From Streptomyces hundungensis (GTDB lineage: Bacteria; Actinomycetota; Actinomycetes; Streptomycetales; Streptomycetaceae), in assembly GCF_003627815.1 (NCBI RefSeq), contig NZ_CP032698.1:4650001-4714000 (forward strand): a stretch of DNA of 64,000 nt. The letters are read 5' to 3'. The translations under genes and the position numbers were made by a program. Under the pieces are notes generated by a model, which had not been told where the DNA came from, did not search any database, and was given only the letters and a program-made list of their open reading frames with translations. Shown in pieces: positions 15,894 to 24,585 of this stretch (position 1 is its first letter; each line of letters opens with the position of its first letter).

Positions 15894-16720
15894 CCGAGGC
15901 CGCCGCCCTTCCCGGGCAGCCGCGCGGCGGGGTGCTTTCGGGCCCTGCCACCGAGCGCGCGATCAACGTCCTCGCGCCCAACCCCTCCGCGATGACCCTG
16001 GACGGCACCAACACCTGGATCGTCTCCGAGCCCGACTCCGACCTGGCCGTCGTCATCGACCCCGGCCCGCTCGACGACGGACACCTCAGCCGTGTCATCG
16101 CGACGGCGGAGAAGGCCGGCAAGCGGGTCGCGCTGACCCTCCTCACCCATGGGCACCCCGACCACGCCGAAGGCGCGGCCCGCTTCGCCGAGCTGACCCG
16201 TACCCCCGTGCGCGCCCTGGACCCGGCCCTGCGCCTGGGGGACGAGGGCCTCGCGGCCGGGGAGGTCATCACCACCGGTGGCCTGGAGATGAGGGTGGTG
16301 CCCACCCCGGGCCACACGGCGGACTCACTCTGCTTCCACCTGCCTGCCGACCGCGCGATCCTGACAGGTGACACGGTCCTCGGGCGCGGCACGACCGTCG
16401 TGGCTCATCCCGACGGCCGCCTGGGCGACTATCTCGACTCCCTTCGTAGGCTGCGTTCGCTGACTGTTGACGATGGTGTGCACACGGTGCTGCCGGGTCA
16501 CGGCCCGGTCCTCGACGATGCGCAGGGTGCCGTCGAGTTCTATCTGGCCCACCGCGCCCACCGCCTGGCGCAGGTGGAGACGGCGGTGGAGAACGGTGAC
16601 CGCACGGCGGCCGACGTGGTGGCCCGGGTCTACTGGGACGTCGACCGGTCGCTGTGGTCGGCTGCGGAACTTTCCGTGCACGCTCAGCTCGAGTACCTGC
16701 GCGAGCACGGCCTGATCTGA
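15890..16720 (+). CDS. Metallo-beta-lactamase-fold hydrolase (LACTB2-like)
   Basis: 276-residue MBL-fold enzyme. The zinc-binding signature THGHPDHAEGA (HxHxDH) is followed by GHTADSLCF (His), LTGDTVLG (Asp) and LPGHGP (His), so both metal sites look complete. The C-terminal helical extension (LAHRAHRLAQVETAVENGDR, AELSVHAQLEYLREHGLI) is the LACTB2-type winged-helix-like tail, a group that includes nucleases and thioesterases. TGGAGGTG at good spacing supports the ATG at 15890. It follows the NUDIX gene on the same strand, so the two may be co-expressed. Confidence 0.88.
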   Translation: MTEAAALPGQPRGGVLSGPATERAINVLAPNPSAMTLDGTNTWIVSEPDSDLAVVIDPGPLDDGHLSRVIATAEKAGKRVALTLLTHGHPDHAEGAARFAELTRTPVRALDPALRLGDEGLAAGEVITTGGLEMRVVPTPGHTADSLCFHLPADRAILTGDTVLGRGTTVVAHPDGRLGDYLDSLRRLRSLTVDDGVHTVLPGHGPVLDDAQGAVEFYLAHRAHRLAQVETAVENGDRTAADVVARVYWDVDRSLWSAAELSVHAQLEYLREHGLI

Positions 16721-17104
16721 CACCGCTGGGGCCGGCCCGGGCCCGGCCAGGGGCAGGGCCGGCCCTGGCCAGTTTGGGGCCGAGCCTGCCCTCGGTCCGG
16801 TTCCGGGGCAGGCTCTCGCGCGGTGTGAAAGGGCGCCCTGTAGAGGAGAGTTGAGCGGGACGGCTTTCAACTCTCGTACAGGCGCGGCGCGTTGGCGCCA
16901 AGGACCGTGAGGATTTCGGCGGCGGTTCCACGGTCCGAGATCTGGCTGTGGTGGCCTGGATCTCTGGTGTACATCGTGAGAACGTCCCGGTCCGTGGCCG
17001 AGTTCCCGGCGAATCCGAAGAATTTCAGTTTCTCAACTCGCCGGACTGTTCTGCCTGGTGGGGCCCGGTGCGGGGGCGGGGCCGGGGTGGCCGGCCCATG
17101 CGAA
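16721..17104. other. Gap between MBL gene and crp, with a possible gene remnant
   Basis: The first 100 bases hold GGCCGGCCC-type inverted repeats and may include a terminator for the MBL gene. On the minus strand a frame ending at 16867 encodes a natural-looking sequence (KFFGFAGNSATDRDVLTMYT, then ILTVLGANAPRLYES). It has no start codon other than an internal ATG at 16974, and upstream it runs into the crp terminator. I regard it as a truncated gene remnant and cannot name it. Confidence 0.4.
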
Positions 17105-17134
17105 AGGGGCCGGTCCCGAAAGAGACCGGCCCCT
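17105..17134 (-). terminator. Terminator of crp
   Basis: Perfect 11-bp stem AGGGGCCGGTC / GACCGGCCCCT around CCGAAAGA, 12 bases after the crp stop, followed on the minus strand by TTTCG. Confidence 0.85.
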
Positions 17135-17145
17135 CGCGTGATGGA

Positions 17146-17820
17146 TCAGCGCGAGCGCTTCGCCAGGCGCTCCACGTCCAGCAGGATGACCGCGCGGGCC
17201 TCCAGGCGCAGCCAGCCGCGCTGGGCGAAATCGGCGAGCGCCTTGTTCACCGTCTCGCGGGAAGCGCCGACCAGCTGGGCCAGCTCTTCCTGCGTCAGGT
17301 CGTGCACGACGTGGATGCCCTCCTCGGACTGCACGCCGAACCGGCGCGACAGGTCGAGGAGCGCGCGGGCGACACGGCCCGGCACGTCGGAGAAGACCAG
17401 GTCGGACATCTGGTCGTTGGTCTTGCGCAGGCGGCGCGCGACGGCGCGCAGCAGGGCGGTCGCCACCTCGGGGCGGGCGTTCAGCCAGGGCTGAAGGTCG
17501 CCGTGGCCGAGGCCGAGCAGCTTGACCTCGGTCAGCGCGGTCGCGGTGGCGGTGCGCGGGCCCGGGTCGAAGAGGGAAAGCTCGCCGATGAGCTCACCGG
17601 GGCCGAGGACCGCCAGCATGTTCTCGCGGCCGTCCGGCGAGGTGCGGTGCAGCTTCACCTTGCCCTCGGTGACCACGTACAGGCGGTCACCCGGGTCGCC
17701 CTCGTGGAACAGCGCGTCGCCACGGGCGAGCGTCACTTCACTCATCGAGGCGCGCAGCTCCGCGGCCTGCTCGTCATCGAGCGCCGCGAAGAGCGGGGCG
17801 CGCCGCAGAACGTCGTCCAC
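17146..17820 (-). CDS. crp: Crp/Fnr-family transcription regulator Crp
   Basis: 224-residue cAMP receptor protein homologue that I recognise from its start MDDVLRRAPLFAALDDEQAA as the Streptomyces Crp (SCO3571), a regulator of germination, growth and antibiotic production. The N-terminal cyclic-nucleotide domain has the phosphate-binding cassette LGPGELIGELSLFDPGPRTA. The long dimerisation helix follows (residues about 115-140), and the C-terminal winged HTH is LTQEELAQLVGASRETVNKA with the recognition helix SRETVNKAL. GTG at 17820 is preceded by AAGGAGA. It is divergent from nth, with about 180 bases of promoter region between. Confidence 0.97.
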   Translation of the reverse strand: MDDVLRRAPLFAALDDEQAAELRASMSEVTLARGDALFHEGDPGDRLYVVTEGKVKLHRTSPDGRENMLAVLGPGELIGELSLFDPGPRTATATALTEVKLLGLGHGDLQPWLNARPEVATALLRAVARRLRKTNDQMSDLVFSDVPGRVARALLDLSRRFGVQSEEGIHVVHDLTQEELAQLVGASRETVNKALADFAQRGWLRLEARAVILLDVERLAKRSR

Positions 17821-18000
17821 GAATCTCTCCTTGTGACCGGTTTCAGGGGGTCCAGCTCCCCATTTTGCCGGACGGTATAAACAGTGCGATCAATCACAGG
17901 ATGACGTACTGGAGTGCCGGACCGTGAGTCAGGGGGCCGATTGGGGCCGTGATTCGCGGTGGCCGGGGCGGATGTCGGTGCCGGGCTTTAGGCTGGCCGA

Positions 18001-19353
18001 GTGTCCAATTCGCCGGTGAGAGCGCAGGCCAGGGGGGCTGGGAGAGTGTCCGCAGAGAACGATTCCGCTGTGGGCGAACAGCCCGCGTCCAAGCCGAAAG
18101 AGCCCGCGAAGAGGGCCTCGCGGGGCGGCGGAGCCGTGTCGTCGGCGCGGTCCGACAAGACGGTTGATCGGACCGCGGAGGCCGGCGTCAGGGGGGCCGC
18201 CCCCGCTGAGCCCACCCCCACGAAGGCCACCCCCAAGAAGGCCGGCGTCAGGAACGCCGGCGCCAAGAGGGCCAGGGCCAAGCAGGTCGCCGGCAAGAAG
18301 CCCGGGGCGGGCGTTAAGACGGCTGACGTGGTGGAACCCGCGAACAAGGAAGTTGTCGCAGTGCAGCCCGCGACCAGGAAGGCCGCCGCAGTGAAGCCCG
18401 CCACGAAGAAAGTCGGCTCAGTGAAGCCCGCCGCCAAGAAAGCCGTTGCAGTGAAACCCGCAGCCAAGAAGGCCGTGACCGTGAAGTCCGCCGCCACCAA
18501 GGCGGGGGCGAAGGCGAAGGGGGCGGGCGGCGCGGAGACGAAGGGCGCCAGCCCGGGCGCTCCCGCCGGGCAACCTGTGGGGGGCAAGCCCGAGTCGCAT
18601 CTGGCGATGGTCCGCCGGGCCCGCCGGATCAATCGCGAGCTCGCCGATGTCTATCCGTACGCCCATCCCGAGCTGGACTTCCGCAACCCGTTCGAGCTGC
18701 TGGTCGCGACGGTGCTCTCCGCGCAGACCACCGACCTCCGGGTCAACCAGACGACACCGGGCCTGTTCGCCGCGTACCCGACCCCCGAGGACCTCGCCGC
18801 GGCGAACCCCGAGGACGTGGAGGAGATCATCCGGCCCACCGGGTTCTTCCGGGCCAAGACCAAGTCGATCATGGGCCTTGCCGCCGCGCTCAGGGACGAG
18901 TTCGGGGGTGAGGTGCCGGGTCGTCTGGAGGATCTCGTCAAGCTGCCGGGCGTGGGGCGCAAGACGGCAAATGTCGTGTTGGGCAATGCTTTTGGAGTCC
19001 CGGGGATCACTGTCGACACCCACTTCGGGCGGCTCGTACGGCGGTTCAAGTGGACCGAGCAGGAAGACCCGGAGAAGGTCGAGGCGGAGGTGTGCGCGAT
19101 CTTCCCCAAGAGCGAGTGGACGATGCTCTCGCACCGAGTCGTCTTCCACGGCCGCCGCATCTGCCACGCCCGCAAGCCCGCCTGTGGCGCCTGCTCGATC
19201 GCGCCGCTCTGCCCGTCCTACGGCGAGGGCGAGACCGACCCCGAGAAGGCGCGCAAGCTCCTCAAGTACGAGAAGGGCGGGTTCCCCGGCCAACGGCTGA
19301 GCCCGCCTCCGGACTACCCCGGGCTGCCCGCACCGCCGCTGGGAGCCGGCTGA
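18001..19353 (+). CDS. nth: Endonuclease III with long Lys/Ala-rich N-terminal tail
   Basis: 450-residue base-excision-repair DNA glycosylase/AP lyase acting on oxidised pyrimidines. The catalytic part starts near residue 200 ([12 protein letters not shown]) and has the helix-hairpin-helix [17 protein letters not shown] with the catalytic Lys, the VDTHFGRL Asp, and the 4Fe-4S cysteines in [17 protein letters not shown]. Typical enzymes are about 210-260 residues; the first 200 residues here are a basic, low-complexity tail with repeated KPA(A/T)KK-type units resembling histone H1 or the Streptomyces TopA tail. GTG at 18001 may be leaderless (TAGGCT six bases upstream); GTG at 18046 is an alternative. 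The NUDIX gene follows on the same strand. Confidence 0.93.
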   Translation: MSNSPVRAQARGAGRVSAENDSAVGEQPASKPKEPAKRASRGGGAVSSARSDKTVDRTAEAGVRGAAPAEPTPTKATPKKAGVRNAGAKRARAKQVAGKKPGAGVKTADVVEPANKEVVAVQPATRKAAAVKPATKKVGSVKPAAKKAVAVKPAAKKAVTVKSAATKAGAKAKGAGGAETKGASPGAPAGQPVGGKPESHLAMVRRARRINRELADVYPYAHPELDFRNPFELLVATVLSAQTTDLRVNQTTPGLFAAYPTPEDLAAANPEDVEEIIRPTGFFRAKTKSIMGLAAALRDEFGGEVPGRLEDLVKLPGVGRKTANVVLGNAFGVPGITVDTHFGRLVRRFKWTEQEDPEKVEAEVCAIFPKSEWTMLSHRVVFHGRRICHARKPACGACSIAPLCPSYGEGETDPEKARKLLKYEKGGFPGQRLSPPPDYPGLPAPPLGAG

Positions 19354-19438
19354 CGTCACCCGGAAGACGGACGTCGGCGCCGGCCGGAACGAAAGCGACC
19401 GTCACAGGCGTTGTGGACGATGAACGACGGGGGTGCAG

Positions 19439-20719
19439 ATGACGCACACGAGCGAGACGTACGACGGTGACCTGAGCGGTGTCGACGGTCCTGGCCGGAG
19501 GCCCACGGGCGGCGAGGCCCGCCGTGTGGACGCCGATCGTGGCGCCGCGGGCGGTCACTCCGGCCATAGGGGCGCGGATCGCGGCGCCGCGGGCGGCCAC
19601 CCCGGTCCCGCGGAGGCGGACCACGGTGGCGCCGGCCGATCCGGGCGTGGGGAGGCGGGCCTTGGCCGTACCGGCGGCCTGAGCGACCGTATCGGCGGAC
19701 CCGGCCCCGCCCCGGGCTCCAGCGGTCCCGGCCCCGCTTTGGGCTCCGGCGGTCCCGGCCCCGCTTCGGCCCCCGGCCACCCCGTGTCCCTGGAGGGGAC
19801 CGCCCCGGCCCCCGGCCACCCCCTCCCCTCGGATGGGACCGGAAACTCGACCAGAACCGATGCGCGGCCCGCCCCCGCACCCACCCCGCACCTCACCCAC
19901 CCCCCGGCCACCGATCCCGCCTCCCCCGGCAAGGCCAACCACAGCCAAACCCCCACCCCCGGCAACGCCGAACACAGCCGAACCTCCGCCGCCGGCAAGG
20001 CTGAACACAGCCGAGCCTCCGCCGTCGGGGGCGCCGCCGAGCCGCGCGGGCGCGGGCCCGCCGTGAGTAGCGAGGGGCTGCCCGACTGGCTGGTTCCGGT
20101 CGCCCGGGCGGCCGAGACCGTCGCGCCCGAGCAGATGAGCCGGTTCCTGCCGCCGGAGAGCGGCGACGGGCGGCAGTCCGCCGTGCTCGTCCTGTTCGGT
20201 GAGGGCCCGCGCGGCCCCGAGCTGCTCCTCATGGAGCGGGCGAGCCAACTGCGCTCGCACGGCGGTCAGCCCTCCTTCCCCGGGGGCGCCCTCGACCCCG
20301 AGGACGGCGATCCGGCCACCACGGGGCCGCTGCGGGCCGCGCTGCGCGAGGCCGAGGAGGAGACCGGGCTCGACCCGGCCGGGGTCCAGCTGTTCGGCGT
20401 GCTGCCCCGGCTCTACATCCCGGTGAGCGGCTTCGTCGTGACGCCCGTGCTCGGCTGGTGGCGCGAGCCGACACCGGTGCGGGCCGTCGACAGCGGCGAG
20501 ACGGCGCGCGTCTTCACCGTGCCCGTGGCGGATCTCACGGATCCCGCCAATCGTGCGACCGCCGTGCACCCGCGGGGCCACGCAGGCCCGGCATTCCTGG
20601 TCGAATCGGCGCTGGTCTGGGGGTTCACGGCGGGTGTGATCGACCGGATCGTGCACTACGCGGGGTGGGAGCGGCCGTGGGACCGAGCCAAGCGGGTGCC
20701 GCTCGACTGGCACGCGTGA
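19439..20719 (+). CDS. NUDIX hydrolase (CoA pyrophosphatase type) with low-complexity N-terminus
   Basis: The C-terminal 220 residues are a NUDIX enzyme with the CoA-diphosphatase signature (LLMERASQLRSHGGQPSFPG) leading into the NUDIX box (GGALDPED, then LREAEEETGL). It would hydrolyse CoA or a similar nucleotide. The first 210 residues are Gly/Pro/Ala-rich repeats (GADRGAAGG twice, SGPGPA-type units, EHSR-S-A units) with no known domain. The frame and an ATG with a G-rich site at 19439 support the long form, but an internal GTG near 20062, just before LPDWLVPVARAAE, would give a normal-length enzyme. The stop is 13 bases before marP, suggesting one transcript. Confidence 0.82.
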   Translation: MTHTSETYDGDLSGVDGPGRRPTGGEARRVDADRGAAGGHSGHRGADRGAAGGHPGPAEADHGGAGRSGRGEAGLGRTGGLSDRIGGPGPAPGSSGPGPALGSGGPGPASAPGHPVSLEGTAPAPGHPLPSDGTGNSTRTDARPAPAPTPHLTHPPATDPASPGKANHSQTPTPGNAEHSRTSAAGKAEHSRASAVGGAAEPRGRGPAVSSEGLPDWLVPVARAAETVAPEQMSRFLPPESGDGRQSAVLVLFGEGPRGPELLLMERASQLRSHGGQPSFPGGALDPEDGDPATTGPLRAALREAEEETGLDPAGVQLFGVLPRLYIPVSGFVVTPVLGWWREPTPVRAVDSGETARVFTVPVADLTDPANRATAVHPRGHAGPAFLVESALVWGFTAGVIDRIVHYAGWERPWDRAKRVPLDWHA

Positions 20720-20732
20720 CAGGCTGGGGCCC

Positions 20733-21932
20733 GTGAACGTGCTGGACATCCTGTTGCTGGTCGCCGCCGTGTGGTTCGCGATCGTCGGCTACCGCCAGGG
20801 CTTCGTCGTCGGCATCCTGTCGGTGATCGGGTTCCTCGGCGGTGGCCTCATCGCCGTGTATCTGCTCCCGCTGATCTGGGACCAGGTGACCAATGAGTCC
20901 CAGGTCTCGACGACAGCGGCCATCGTCGCGGTCGTCGTCGTGATCGTCTGCGCCTCCGTGGGCCAGGCCTTCACCACCCACCTGGGCAACAAGCTGCGCC
21001 GGTACATCACCTGGTCGCCCGCGCGGGCCCTGGACGCCACGGGCGGCGCCCTGGTGAATGTCGTCGCCATGCTGCTCGTGGCGTGGCTGATCGGCCTGCT
21101 GCTGGCCGGGGCCGCACTGCCGACGCTGGGCAAGCAGGTCCGCAACTCCAAGATCCTGCTCGGCGTCTCGGACGTGATGCCCCCCCAGGCGGAGACGTGG
21201 TTCAGCGACTTCTCCTCGGTCCTCGCGCAGAACGGCTTCCCGCAGGTCTTCACGCCGTTCTCGAACGAGTCGATCAACGAGGTCCAGGCGCCCGATCCCA
21301 AGCTCGCCGGCAGTCCGGTCGCGACCGCCGCCAAGAAGTCCATCGTCAAGGTCGTCGGCATGGCCCCGAGTTGCGGGAAGCGCCTGGAAGGCACCGGGTT
21401 CGTCTTCGCCGACCGCCGGGTGATGACCAACGCCCATGTGGTGGGCGGCGTGGACGAGCCGACCATCCAGATAGGTGGTCAGGGGCGTACGTACGACGCG
21501 AAGGTCGTGCTGTACGACTGGCGTCGCGACATCGCGGTCCTGGACGTGCCGGACCTGAAGGCGCCCCCGCTCCAGTTCAGCTCCACCGACGCCCGCACCG
21601 GCAACGGCGCGATCGTCGCGGGCTTCCCGGAGGACCACCCCTACGACGTCCGCGCGGCCCGCATCCGCGGCCGGATCAGCGCCAAGGGCCCGGACATCTA
21701 CCACCGCGGTACGGTCCGCCGAGACGTCTATTCGCTGTACACGACGGTCCGGCCCGGCAATTCGGGCGGCCCGCTGCTGACTCCTGAGGGCAAGGTGTAC
21801 GGAGTGGTCTTCGCGAAGTCGCTGGACGACCCGGACACGGGGTACGCGCTGACCGCCGACGAGATCCAGGCCGACATTCAGCAGGGCCGTACGGCCGGTC
21901 AGCAGGTCGACAGCCAGCAGTGCGCCCTATGA
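20733..21932 (+). CDS. MarP-family membrane serine protease
   Basis: 399-residue protease of the MarP type, which in mycobacteria protects against acid by cleaving envelope proteins. The N-terminus is a four-helix CvpA-like membrane domain (ILLLVAAVWFAIVGYRQGF, VGILSVIGFLGGGLIAVYL, AAIVAVVVVIVCASVGQAF, GALVNVVAMLLVAWLIGLLL). The periplasm-side trypsin-like domain has the full triad: MTNAHVV (His), RDIAVLDV (Asp), RPGNSGGPLL (Ser). Two Cys in the catalytic domain (SCGKR and the C-terminal QQCAL) may form the family's disulfide. GTG at 20733 follows the NUDIX stop directly, and GH4 follows 45 bases later. Confidence 0.93.
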   Translation: MNVLDILLLVAAVWFAIVGYRQGFVVGILSVIGFLGGGLIAVYLLPLIWDQVTNESQVSTTAAIVAVVVVIVCASVGQAFTTHLGNKLRRYITWSPARALDATGGALVNVVAMLLVAWLIGLLLAGAALPTLGKQVRNSKILLGVSDVMPPQAETWFSDFSSVLAQNGFPQVFTPFSNESINEVQAPDPKLAGSPVATAAKKSIVKVVGMAPSCGKRLEGTGFVFADRRVMTNAHVVGGVDEPTIQIGGQGRTYDAKVVLYDWRRDIAVLDVPDLKAPPLQFSSTDARTGNGAIVAGFPEDHPYDVRAARIRGRISAKGPDIYHRGTVRRDVYSLYTTVRPGNSGGPLLTPEGKVYGVVFAKSLDDPDTGYALTADEIQADIQQGRTAGQQVDSQQCAL

Positions 21933-21977
21933 CCCCTTGACCGCCCTCTTGACCGACCCCTTGACGAGAAGGCTCCG

Positions 21978-23327
21978 ATGCGACTGACGATCCTCGGCGG
22001 CGGCGGCTTCCGCGTCCCGCTCGTGTACGGCGCCCTGCTGCGCGACCGCGCGCCCGGGCGGGTCACCGAGGTGGTCCTGTACGACGTGGACGCGGCCCGG
22101 CTGCACGCCATCGGCCGGGTCCTCGCCGAGCGGGCGTACGGGATCGACGACGCGCCCCGGGTGCGCACCACCACCGACCTCGACGAGGCGTTGCGCGGCG
22201 CGGACTTCGTGTTCTCGGCCATACGGGTGGGCGGCCTGGAGGGGCGGGCCGCCGACGAACGGATCGCGCTCGACGAGGGCGTCCTGGGGCAGGAGACGGT
22301 CGGCGCGGGCGGCATCGCCTATGGGCTGCGCACCGTGCCGGTGGCCGTCGAGATCGCCCGCCGGGTGAAGGTGCTCGCCCCGGACGCCTGGGTCATCAAC
22401 TTCACCAATCCGGCGGGCCTGGTCACCGAGGCGATGGCCGAGCACCTGGGTGACCACGTGGTGGGCATCTGCGACTCGCCGGTGGGGCTGGCCCGCCGGG
22501 TCGCCCGCGCGATCGGCGTCGACCCCGCCGCGGTGCGTCTGGACTACGCGGGCCTCAACCATCTGGGCTGGCTGCACGGCATGTACGACGGCGAGGAGAA
22601 CGTCCTGCCCCGCCTGTTCGAGGACGACGCGCTGCTGACCTCCTTCGAGGAGGGCAAGCTGTTCGGCGCCGACTGGCTGCGCACGCTGGGCTCCGTACCG
22701 AACGAGTATCTGCACTACTACTACTTCAACCGCGAGGCGGTGGCCGCCTACCAGCGGGCCGAGAAGACCCGCGGCGCCTTCCTCAGGGAACAGCAGGCGG
22801 GTTTCTACGCCTCGACGGACTCCGTGCCCGAGGCATCGGTGTGGGCGGCCTGGGACCGCACCCGGGCCGAGCGCGAGGCCACGTACATGTCGGCGAACCG
22901 CAAGGCGTCGGGCGGCGGCGAGCGCCACGCCGACGACATGGAGTCCGGCGGGTACGAGAACGTGGCGCTCGCCCTGATGCGGGCGATCGCGCGGGACGAG
23001 CCGGCCACGCTCGTCCTGAACGTGCGCAACGGAACGTCCCTGCGCGCGCTCGACGAGAAGGCCGTCATCGAGATCCCCTGCCGCATCGACGCGGCCGGCC
23101 CCCGCCCGCTGCCCGTCTCGCAGCTGACGGGCCATGAGGCGGGCCTGGTCAGCACGGTGAAGGCGGTCGAGCGGTGTGTCCTGGAGGCGGCCGAGAGCGG
23201 TTCGGCGCGAGCGGCGGTGAAGGCGTTCGCCTTGCATCCGCTGGTCGACTCCGTCCATGTCGCCCGCAGGCTTCTGGACGGCTACCGGGGTGCCCACCCC
23301 GGCCTCGGCTACCTCAGGGCCGACTAG
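21978..23327 (+). CDS. Family 4 glycosyl hydrolase (NAD- and metal-dependent)
   Basis: 449-residue GH4 enzyme, the family of 6-phospho-beta-glucosidases and alpha-glycosidases that use NAD+ and Mn2+ in a redox-elimination mechanism. The Rossmann start MRLTILGGGGFRVPLVYGAL is present. The metal-ligand Cys and His are in VGICDSPVGL and GLNHLGW, and the INFTNPAGLVTEA and GQETVGAGGI motifs are typical. No signal peptide, so it acts on a cytoplasmic sugar or sugar phosphate. No transporter or regulator is adjacent, so the substrate is open. GAGAAGG precedes the ATG at 21978. Its stop overlaps by four bases the end of a small convergent gene. Confidence 0.9.
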   Translation: MRLTILGGGGFRVPLVYGALLRDRAPGRVTEVVLYDVDAARLHAIGRVLAERAYGIDDAPRVRTTTDLDEALRGADFVFSAIRVGGLEGRAADERIALDEGVLGQETVGAGGIAYGLRTVPVAVEIARRVKVLAPDAWVINFTNPAGLVTEAMAEHLGDHVVGICDSPVGLARRVARAIGVDPAAVRLDYAGLNHLGWLHGMYDGEENVLPRLFEDDALLTSFEEGKLFGADWLRTLGSVPNEYLHYYYFNREAVAAYQRAEKTRGAFLREQQAGFYASTDSVPEASVWAAWDRTRAEREATYMSANRKASGGGERHADDMESGGYENVALALMRAIARDEPATLVLNVRNGTSLRALDEKAVIEIPCRIDAAGPRPLPVSQLTGHEAGLVSTVKAVERCVLEAAESGSARAAVKAFALHPLVDSVHVARRLLDGYRGAHPGLGYLRAD

Positions 23328-23521
23328 GTACGCGCGTGCCGCAGCCGGGCCGAGACCCAGCGGGCCCGGCGCCGCAGGATGTGCGGAATGCCCACCTCCT
23401 GGGGATGTGGGGAGGGGTGTTGCAGCCCCTGCCCCTGAGGGCCGCCCCTCTCGTACGAGACCGGCCCTGCGGCCGTTCGGCGGTTGCGTGCTGCGTCACC
23501 GTAGTCGTGCGTCCAGCCCAT
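23324..23521 (-). CDS. Conserved-looking small basic protein, unknown function
   Basis: 65-residue frame starting MGWTHDYGDAARNRRTAAGP and ending with a basic helix-like stretch (HILRRRARWVSARLRHART). About 85 percent of third positions are G or C, which supports coding in this frame, and it ends exactly at the convergent GH4 stop. I recognise no domain; the C-terminal Arg-rich amphipathic stretch could bind nucleic acid or membrane (inference). The ribosome site upstream of the ATG at 23521 is weak. Confidence 0.5.
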   Translation of the reverse strand: MGWTHDYGDAARNRRTAAGPVSYERGGPQGQGLQHPSPHPQEVGIPHILRRRARWVSARLRHART

Positions 23522-23637
23522 ACCCCGACGTTTGCCCGGGGCCCATGGTCGGTAACCGCTCCGGAGGGGGCCAATTGGCCTATGCGCCGGGCATTTGGCC
23601 GTTCGTAGGACAGTAGTTCCCCCGAGGCCACCGAAAC

Positions 23638-24585
23638 TCAGCGATCCGGTTCCGGATCCTTCAGCCAGTTGACCAGTTCCGCCGAGAAGGCGGTGGGGTC
23701 CTCCTCGTGCGGGAAGTGCCCCAGACCGTCGAACAGCCGCCAGCGGTAAGGGGCTTCGACGTACTGGCCCGAGCCGGCCGCGCTGCGGGTCCGCATCACC
23801 GGGTCGAGCGAGCCGTGCAGATGGAGCGTCGGAACCTGCACCGGCCGCTTCATCCTGCGGTTGAACTGGATGCCGTCGGGCCGCGCCATCGACCGCACCA
23901 TCCACCGGTACGGCTCGATCGAGCAGTGCGCCGTGGACGGGATGCACATGGCGCGCCGATAGGTCTCCACGGCCTCGTCCTCGGGCTGGCGCGGACCCGA
24001 CCACTCGCGGACGAGACGCCCGACCAACGCCCCGTCGTCCGCCGCCAGTTGACGCTCCGGCAGCCACGGGCGCTGGAAGCCCCAGACGTAGGACCCGGCC
24101 GAGGTCTGCTTGAGGTCGCCGAGCATCGCCGAGCGCCAGCGGCGCGGGTGCGGCATCGACGACACGACGAGCCGGCGCACCACCTTGGGGCGCATCACCG
24201 CCGCCGTCCACGCCAGGTAGCCGCCCAGGTCGTGTCCGACGAGCGCCGCGTCGGGCTCGCCCAGGGACCGTACGACGCCGGTGATGTCGAGCGCGAGGTT
24301 GGCCGGGTCGTAGCCGCGCGGGGTGCGGTCGCTGCCGCCCACGCCCCGCAGGTCCATCGCGACCGCGCGGAACCCGGCGTCGGCGAGCGCGGTCAGCTGA
24401 TGGCGCCAGGTCCACCAGAACTGCGGGAAGCCATGGAGCAGCAACACCAGTGGCCCGTCGCCGAGTTCGGCGATATGGAAGCGCGCACCATTGGCCGCGA
24501 CGTCCCTATGGGTCCAGGGACCATCGATACGGACGGGGCTTCCGGTGCCGCCAGGGCTTCCGGTACCGGGCTCGGGTGCGGTCAT
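23638..24585 (-). CDS. Alpha/beta hydrolase, epoxide-hydrolase-like
   Basis: 315-residue alpha/beta-fold hydrolase. LLHGFPQFWWTWRHQ is the oxyanion HGxP region, VGHDLGGYLAW carries an Asp nucleophile as in epoxide hydrolases and dehalogenases, and GLGHFPHEEDP supplies the catalytic His. Two Tyr in the cap (YRRAM, SSMPHPRRWR region) may assist epoxide opening, but this is not certain. It overlaps the upstream holin-like gene by ATGA, so they form an operon read towards GH4. No signal peptide is seen. Confidence 0.85.
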   Translation of the reverse strand: MTAPEPGTGSPGGTGSPVRIDGPWTHRDVAANGARFHIAELGDGPLVLLLHGFPQFWWTWRHQLTALADAGFRAVAMDLRGVGGSDRTPRGYDPANLALDITGVVRSLGEPDAALVGHDLGGYLAWTAAVMRPKVVRRLVVSSMPHPRRWRSAMLGDLKQTSAGSYVWGFQRPWLPERQLAADDGALVGRLVREWSGPRQPEDEAVETYRRAMCIPSTAHCSIEPYRWMVRSMARPDGIQFNRRMKRPVQVPTLHLHGSLDPVMRTRSAAGSGQYVEAPYRWRLFDGLGHFPHEEDPTAFSAELVNWLKDPEPDR

